From the NCBI GenBank assembly GCA_002292325.1, contig DBBR01000030.1, forward strand, positions 1-11,194: a DNA stretch of 11,194 nucleotides, read 5' to 3'. Within the stretch, counting starts at the first letter, position 1. Each line of letters starts with the position of its first letter. The position numbers and the translations under genes are program-made. Source of the stretch: Flavobacteriales bacterium UBA979 (GTDB lineage Bacteria > Bacteroidota > Bacteroidia > Flavobacteriales_D > Sanyastnellaceae). Under the pieces are notes generated by a model. It had not been told where the DNA came from. It saw only the letters and a program-made list of their open reading frames with translations, and did no database searches. Positions 7,269 through 11,194 of this stretch are shown piece after piece.

Positions 7269-7958
7269 ATGGGGGCCTCTCAAAATGTGAGGCTGAACCC
7301 TGTGGCTTTTGCAGACTGGACATTGTTGCCTGAGCGTGCCATTTGGTGGCCTCAACGTTCAATGCTCGTTGTATCTGATTTGCATTTGGGCAAAGCAGGG
7401 CATTTTCGAAAGCACGGCATCGCAGTTCCCAATGCGGTAAATGCCGATACCCTTCAGCGACTTGATGAGCTCATCTCGAGATTTCAACCACGCCAAATCT
7501 TGGTGCTAGGAGATTTGTTTCACAGCGATGAGAACGAGGAATGGCAGGAGTTCAGAACGTGGTTGATAGATTTGCACGCAGACGGTGTAGTGCAGTCGTT
7601 TCGGCTTGTCGAAGGGAATCACGACATCCTTCCGTCGTCAGCATTTGAAGGATTGCCGATGGTGCGAAGCGAATCATGGACTGAGGGTGCATTTGTCTTT
7701 GCACATGACCCAAGTGAATTCGTAGGGTTGGAAGAGGGAATGGTAGGCGTTGCTGGACATTTGCATCCCGCTGTGTCCATGCGCGGAAAAGGCCGTCAAT
7801 CTTTGAAGTTGCCCTGTTGGTGGTATCAGCGTGAACGCGGCGTATTGGTCGTTCCCGCCTTTGGGACCTTCACGGGGTCCGTCTCCGTTGAACCGTCTAA
7901 AGAAGATTTGTGTTGGGTGACGACAGGAAAGGACGTTGTAGAAGCGCCGTTGGACTAA
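7269..7958 (+). CDS. pdeM: PdeM-type metallophosphoesterase (ligase-associated)
   Basis: A 229-residue calcineurin-like metallophosphoesterase closely resembling PdeM, the putative endonuclease or phosphodiesterase of the bacterial ligase-associated DNA damage response cluster. All metal-site motifs are present: SDLHLGK (Asp37, His39), LGDLFHS (Asp82, His85), GNHD (Asn117, His118), His146 in FAHDP and AGHLHP (His164, His166). The family signatures HFRKHGIAVP and PAFGTFTG also fit, and the length is normal. Elsewhere this gene usually sits beside an ATP-dependent ligase, a Lhr-like helicase and an exonuclease-like protein. Here its ATG follows the aconitase stop after 4 bases, so it is probably translated from the aconitase transcript, and none of those partners is in view. 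The DNA-repair role is known only from association; the substrate here is unknown. No signal peptide is present, so it acts in the cytosol. It converges on the small lipoprotein gene across 32 bases. Confidence 0.92.
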   Translation: MGASQNVRLNPVAFADWTLLPERAIWWPQRSMLVVSDLHLGKAGHFRKHGIAVPNAVNADTLQRLDELISRFQPRQILVLGDLFHSDENEEWQEFRTWLIDLHADGVVQSFRLVEGNHDILPSSAFEGLPMVRSESWTEGAFVFAHDPSEFVGLEEGMVGVAGHLHPAVSMRGKGRQSLKLPCWWYQRERGVLVVPAFGTFTGSVSVEPSKEDLCWVTTGKDVVEAPLD

Positions 7959-7990
7959 TTAGCCCTGGGGTGTTGTCGCCAAGCGCATTC

Positions 7991-8530
7991 TCACTCAACG
8001 TTGCCGGAGAACGTTCCCGAGAACACCAACGGCAATCCGACCAGTATGCTGTCAACTTGCTCACGGAGCGTTAGATTGAATTCCACAACCTCAACTCCTG
8101 CAGAATAAGCGGGATTGATGACGATTGACCCATCCGTGGCTTGATAGTTTCGATAGGGAATCAAGTCATCACCTTGATCGATGATTTGAACGAGATGCTG
8201 TATGTCTTCCTGTTGCACGTAGTAGACAACATCATCGAGCACAGGGAAAGAGAAGTGAAACGTTAAATCATGGGCAGGAACGTGAGCATCCACCTCTTCA
8301 GCACTGCGCAGGTCTGCGACGATATGGTAACTGCGTGAAAGTGGCTCCAGGCTATCCGGCACCACTACTTCGGCCATTTTCAAGGGATATTCCGTGCTTT
8401 GAAAAGTCACCGAACCACACTCGCATGAATAAACGGGGTTGTCAAAGTCCGATCCCTTGTAGCAACCAGAGGTTGCAATAGCGAGGAAAAAGAGGCTGCC
8501 AAAAACTATGAGTGCGTGTTCAAACTTCAT
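7991..8530 (-). CDS. Small lipoprotein of unknown function
   Basis: A predicted lipoprotein of 179 residues. With the ATG at 8530 the signal is MKFEHALIVFGSLFFLAIATSGC, written here in two parts: a hydrophobic core at about 6-19, and TSGC with lipidated Cys23. An ATG four codons upstream (8542) would work equally well; a TTG at 8578 would overlap the namZ stop and is unlikely. The mature part is beta-rich and has no recognised domain. Close behind the anchor is a CxC pair (Cys35 and Cys37 in YSCECGSV), which could form a disulfide or bind metal, though this is only a possibility. Later strands alternate hydrophobic residues (DLTFHFSFPVLDDVVYYV; VEVVEFNLTL), suggesting a small beta-sandwich. 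It lies 44 bases after namZ on the same strand and is probably co-transcribed, which hints at an envelope or peptidoglycan-linked role. I do not recognise the family. Confidence 0.8.
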   Translation of the reverse strand: MKFEHALIVFGSLFFLAIATSGCYKGSDFDNPVYSCECGSVTFQSTEYPLKMAEVVVPDSLEPLSRSYHIVADLRSAEEVDAHVPAHDLTFHFSFPVLDDVVYYVQQEDIQHLVQIIDQGDDLIPYRNYQATDGSIVINPAYSAGVEVVEFNLTLREQVDSILVGLPLVFSGTFSGNVE

Positions 8531-8574
8531 TTTTGTGTGCATATGGAGTGCGCAAGATACTGATGCGCGAACTA

Positions 8575-9969
8575 TCAACCTCCATCTTGTCCCTTTCGTT
8601 GCACGGGATACAATAAATAAGGCGTTCTTCTTTGATCGAATTCACGCAATTCCACCAACCAACCTGCGACGTATTCGTCATAAGAAAGCTGACCATTGAT
8701 GACCGCCCTTAGTCCGTCATTGCCCACCAGTTTGTCAAAAAAAGAGGGGGATTTGACAAAGGGATCTTTGGAAGAGTTTCCGGTCTGTTCTTCGAGGAAT
8801 CGCTCGGCCTGTAACTGCTGCGAAACCCTCCACTGGTCCCCATAATCCGCAACCATTGACCAATCGAACCCCACATTTGTTCGCGTCCATTCTTCGCCAA
8901 GCTCCCGCAGGTTTTGGCCATAGCAAGGGGTTCCTTTGTGTTTGGGGTTGGGAGATGCTCCGACCACGGGTTGAGGGGTAAAGACGAAGGATCCCAAAGA
9001 ACCCGACGGCATTCCAATGACCTCGAACGGCGTGGAAGTTCCCCGCCCCACACTAACAACCGTGGGTTCAAATGGGCACAAGGAAGGATATAAAGCAATG
9101 GATTCGGGCGTGGGTAAATTGGGACTTGGTGCGATGGGGGGATACCATGCATCGCTGTGGGCGTATCCCTTGCACGGAATCACCACCAGGTCACATGAAG
9201 TACCGTTTGTAAGCCACCCTTCACCGTTGATCATCTGCGCCATCTCGCCCAAGGTCATGCCGTGTAGCACCGGCACTGGAATTTGTCCAATGAATGAAAT
9301 GAGTTCAGATTGGATCACAGGGCCAGCGATTTGGTGACCGTGCGGATTGGGCCTGTCCAGAACGACCACCACTTTTCCATTTTCAGCCGCTGCCTCCATC
9401 ACCAGGAATAAAGTGCTTAGGTAAGTGTAAAAACGCGCTCCGACGTCTTGGATATCGAAGATGATGATCCGCACATCGCTTAAGCTTTCCGCACTGGGTT
9501 TTTTATGCTTTCCGTGAAGGCTCAAGATGGGGAGTCCCGTGACCGGATCTACGTTGTCTGCAATGTGGGCCCCATTGTGCGCATTGCCGCGAAAACCATG
9601 CTCTGGGGCAAACACCTTTCGAACATCAATGCCAAGGGTCAGAAGGGAATCCACCAGGTGCGTGTTTTGCGTCGTGTCTGCACCATGAATGACCGAGGTC
9701 TGATTGGCGACAACGGCCACACCGGCTCGACTGCATCCTTCATAGATAGCTCGGATGTCTTCGTTGCCCAATTGAATGCGCATCGGTGGCTTGGTGCGGT
9801 GCTGAACATGCAGTGCGCCATAAGTGGAATCCACTGACCAGGTCTCCGGATTCAAGGTGTCCATGGTGATGCACTGCACGGGTGAGATCGGGATGTGCAC
9901 CCGGCTTTTCGCGGGCATCCAAATCATCAAAACAAGGCCAAAACAGGATAATTGAGCCAAAAGCTTCAT
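8575..9969 (-). CDS. namZ: Exo-beta-N-acetylmuramidase NamZ (DUF1343, GH171)
   Basis: A 464-residue exported enzyme of the DUF1343 family, now known as NamZ. It releases N-acetylmuramic acid from the non-reducing end of peptidoglycan fragments and feeds cell-wall recycling. A signal peptide (MKLLAQLSCFGLVLMIW, cleavage near PAKS at 19-22) sends it to the periplasm; it has no proper lipobox. Family motifs are all present: VVANQTSV (86-93), FAPEHGFRG (120-128, with the putative catalytic Glu123), FDIQDVGARFYTY (171-183), LDRPNP (204-209), HGMTLGEMAQMI (236-247), PSPNLPT and SVGRGTSTPFE (306-316). About 45 extra residues lie between the signal and the catalytic domain, longer than I would expect. 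The signal peptide fixes the ATG at 9969. It is followed on the same strand by a small lipoprotein gene, and a promoter-like box ends only 4 bases before its ATG. Confidence 0.95.
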   Translation of the reverse strand: MKLLAQLSCFGLVLMIWMPAKSRVHIPISPVQCITMDTLNPETWSVDSTYGALHVQHRTKPPMRIQLGNEDIRAIYEGCSRAGVAVVANQTSVIHGADTTQNTHLVDSLLTLGIDVRKVFAPEHGFRGNAHNGAHIADNVDPVTGLPILSLHGKHKKPSAESLSDVRIIIFDIQDVGARFYTYLSTLFLVMEAAAENGKVVVVLDRPNPHGHQIAGPVIQSELISFIGQIPVPVLHGMTLGEMAQMINGEGWLTNGTSCDLVVIPCKGYAHSDAWYPPIAPSPNLPTPESIALYPSLCPFEPTVVSVGRGTSTPFEVIGMPSGSLGSFVFTPQPVVGASPNPKHKGTPCYGQNLRELGEEWTRTNVGFDWSMVADYGDQWRVSQQLQAERFLEEQTGNSSKDPFVKSPSFFDKLVGNDGLRAVINGQLSYDEYVAGWLVELREFDQRRTPYLLYPVQRKGQDGG

Positions 9970-9973
9970 GGGA

Positions 9974-10005
9974 CGAATGTACCAACGTAATTTGCCAACT
10001 CGAAA
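9974..10005 (-). promoter_or_regulatory. Possible namZ promoter, apparently leaderless
   Basis: On the minus strand, TACATTCG (9981 to 9974) matches the Bacteroidota -7 element TAnnTTTG with one mismatch. TTTC (10005 to 10002) lies exactly 20 bases upstream as a one-mismatch -33 element. Only 4 bases lie between the box and the namZ ATG (9969), so a start at the usual distance would fall on or next to the A of the ATG. The divergent permease gene begins at 10008, so both genes must take their promoters from 38 bases plus coding sequence. Confidence 0.4.
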
Positions 10006-10007
10006 CG

Positions 10008-11194
10008 ATGTTCAACCGATTCGCTCTTCCCCAAAAAATTGCACGGCGCTTGTCGCAAAGTGGTGCATCCGCTTCTTGGTCACGCCCGGTGGTGCAGATA
10101 GCGACCATCGGTGTGGCCGTTGGCATGGCGCTCATCGTATTGGCCACATCCATTGTGCACGGTTTTCAGGAAGAGGTCAAGGAATTGGTTGTGGGCTTTG
10201 GAGCAGATATGCAAGTGCTCAATGCCGATTATGATGAACAAAAGATCATACGAAGTCCAAAGACCGAAGAGGCTATTGTTGCCCTGCCTTCGGTGGATGC
10301 GGTTCATCCTTTTTATACCATGCCGGCCATTTTGGAATCTCGTGATGGAGTCAAAGGGGCGGTGGCTAAAGGGGTCAATGCAGAGACATCAGATCGGCTC
10401 TTGGGTCGGTTTCTGATTGACGGTCATGCGGAATTGTCGGAAGGAGAGGCGGTTTTATCAGATGAACAAGCCAAACGTTTGGGTCTGGAATTGCTCGATC
10501 GATTTACAGTTTATCTGGTTGGTGGTCCATCGGGGGTCCGTGCTCGGAACTTGGTTTTAGCAGGGATTTATAAAACAGGGTTATTGGAATACGACCAGGA
10601 ATTTATGTTTTTGCCTGCGTCGTTAATTCAGCAGTCTTCGGGATGGGGATTTGATATTCAATTGGTCTTGGATTCGGTCGGTGTTGAAGCTCGAGGGTTT
10701 GGCGGAACGACGCCACCTCGCATTGATTGGCTGCAACGTGACAGAGAAGACGGGGATGTTTGGCGTGCGGTAAGCGGTTTAGTAGGGAATGAGGTGACAT
10801 GGAATGAACTCACGCAAGATGCCTACGTTGTGACTGCATCGAGCCGAAAGTCAGGATCGCGGATGCATCCTGATTCGGTGCTTTTGTTCAGAGATGCGGC
10901 AGGAAAATGGAAGTGGGAAAGGATGGGGGCAGGTTGGCAAGCCGCAGCGAGTGGGCTGGAAGTCTTCATTGGTCCGAAAACAGCATTGGGGGAGGCTGAA
11001 GAGGCAGTCTACGCTGAGTTGCCGCTGGGCTGGCGCACAGAGACGGTGCTGCAACAAGCCCCTGAAATGTTCACGTGGTTGGGAATGTTGGACCTCAATG
11101 TGGAAATCATCATCGGCTTGATGGTGTTGATTTCCATCATCAACATGACGTCTGCGTTGCTGATTTTAATTCTTGAGCGACGCCCCATGGTCGG
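10008..11194 (+). CDS. LolC/LolE-like FtsX-family permease with enlarged periplasmic domain, 3' end cut off
   Basis: The frame stays open from the ATG at 10008 to the window end (395 complete codons; the remainder is missing). The N-terminus is the lipoprotein-releasing permease type seen in Bacteroidota: IARRL, a Ser/Ala-rich SQSGASASWSRP, then a membrane helix (about 28-50, VQIATIGVAVGMALIVLATS) and GFQEEVKELVVGFGADMQV. The periplasmic domain ends with ELPLGWRTETVLQQAPEMFT and WLGMLDLNV. A second helix (about 367-389) then leads into ILERRPMVG, the start of the coupling segment where the window stops. LolCDE-type complexes extract lipoproteins from the inner membrane. Residues about 225-314 appear to be an insertion compared with the usual ~400-residue family member. 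No ATPase is adjacent, at least upstream; LolD homologues are often encoded apart. A weak TAATTTG at 9988-9994 may serve as its promoter. Confidence 0.9.
   Translation, partial: MFNRFALPQKIARRLSQSGASASWSRPVVQIATIGVAVGMALIVLATSIVHGFQEEVKELVVGFGADMQVLNADYDEQKIIRSPKTEEAIVALPSVDAVHPFYTMPAILESRDGVKGAVAKGVNAETSDRLLGRFLIDGHAELSEGEAVLSDEQAKRLGLELLDRFTVYLVGGPSGVRARNLVLAGIYKTGLLEYDQEFMFLPASLIQQSSGWGFDIQLVLDSVGVEARGFGGTTPPRIDWLQRDREDGDVWRAVSGLVGNEVTWNELTQDAYVVTASSRKSGSRMHPDSVLLFRDAAGKWKWERMGAGWQAAASGLEVFIGPKTALGEAEEAVYAELPLGWRTETVLQQAPEMFTWLGMLDLNVEIIIGLMVLISIINMTSALLILILERRPMV

Noticed and set aside
7955..7962. CTAATTAG palindrome at the end of pdeM
   Set aside because: An 8-base palindrome overlapping a stop codon with no T tail is not a terminator and is expected by chance.

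Overview
This window looks like a chromosomal segment from a member of the Bacteroidota, probably an environmental flavobacterium-like lineage with moderate GC content (about 50% by eye). Three things support this. One encoded protein is exported and ends in what looks like a type IX secretion (T9SS) sorting domain. Several genes are preceded by matches to the Bacteroidota promoter element TAnnTTTG. The aconitase, PdeM, NamZ (DUF1343) and LolE-like sequences all have the flavour of that phylum. I cannot name the genus. I see no RNA gene, insertion sequence, phage gene or CRISPR array.

Layout, left to right. (1) The 3' end of a plus-strand gene (2-238), perhaps a CapA-type protein, is followed by about 300 bases without a convincing gene. 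(2) A minus-strand pair runs leftward from a shared promoter at about 3041-3072: a TlpA-like thioredoxin-fold lipoprotein (1562-3022), then a secreted, probably T9SS-exported protein (539-1537). (3) A plus-strand cytosolic protein of unknown function (3134-3700) diverges from that pair and converges on a MacB/FtsX-type permease (3714-4952, minus). (4) The permease diverges from an aconitase gene (5003-7264, plus). The two are separated by only 50 bases, in which their probable promoters overlap. A PdeM-type metallophosphoesterase (7269-7958) follows aconitase after 4 bases. (5) A second minus-strand pair follows: the peptidoglycan-recycling enzyme NamZ (8575-9969) and a small lipoprotein (7991-8530). 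(6) A LolC/LolE-like permease (10008 onward, plus) diverges from namZ after only 38 bases and runs off the window.

Most of the window concerns housekeeping and the cell envelope: the TCA cycle (aconitase), nucleic-acid metabolism or repair (PdeM), peptidoglycan turnover (NamZ), lipoprotein or export transport (two FtsX-superfamily permeases without ATPase genes beside them), and periplasmic redox or folding (TlpA-like). I did not find a clearly new defence or mobile system. The less ordinary points are the aconitase-PdeM pairing, a large insertion in the periplasmic domain of the LolE-like permease, predicted leaderless or near-leaderless starts at two genes, and two envelope gene pairs that each join a known enzyme to an uncharacterised exported protein.
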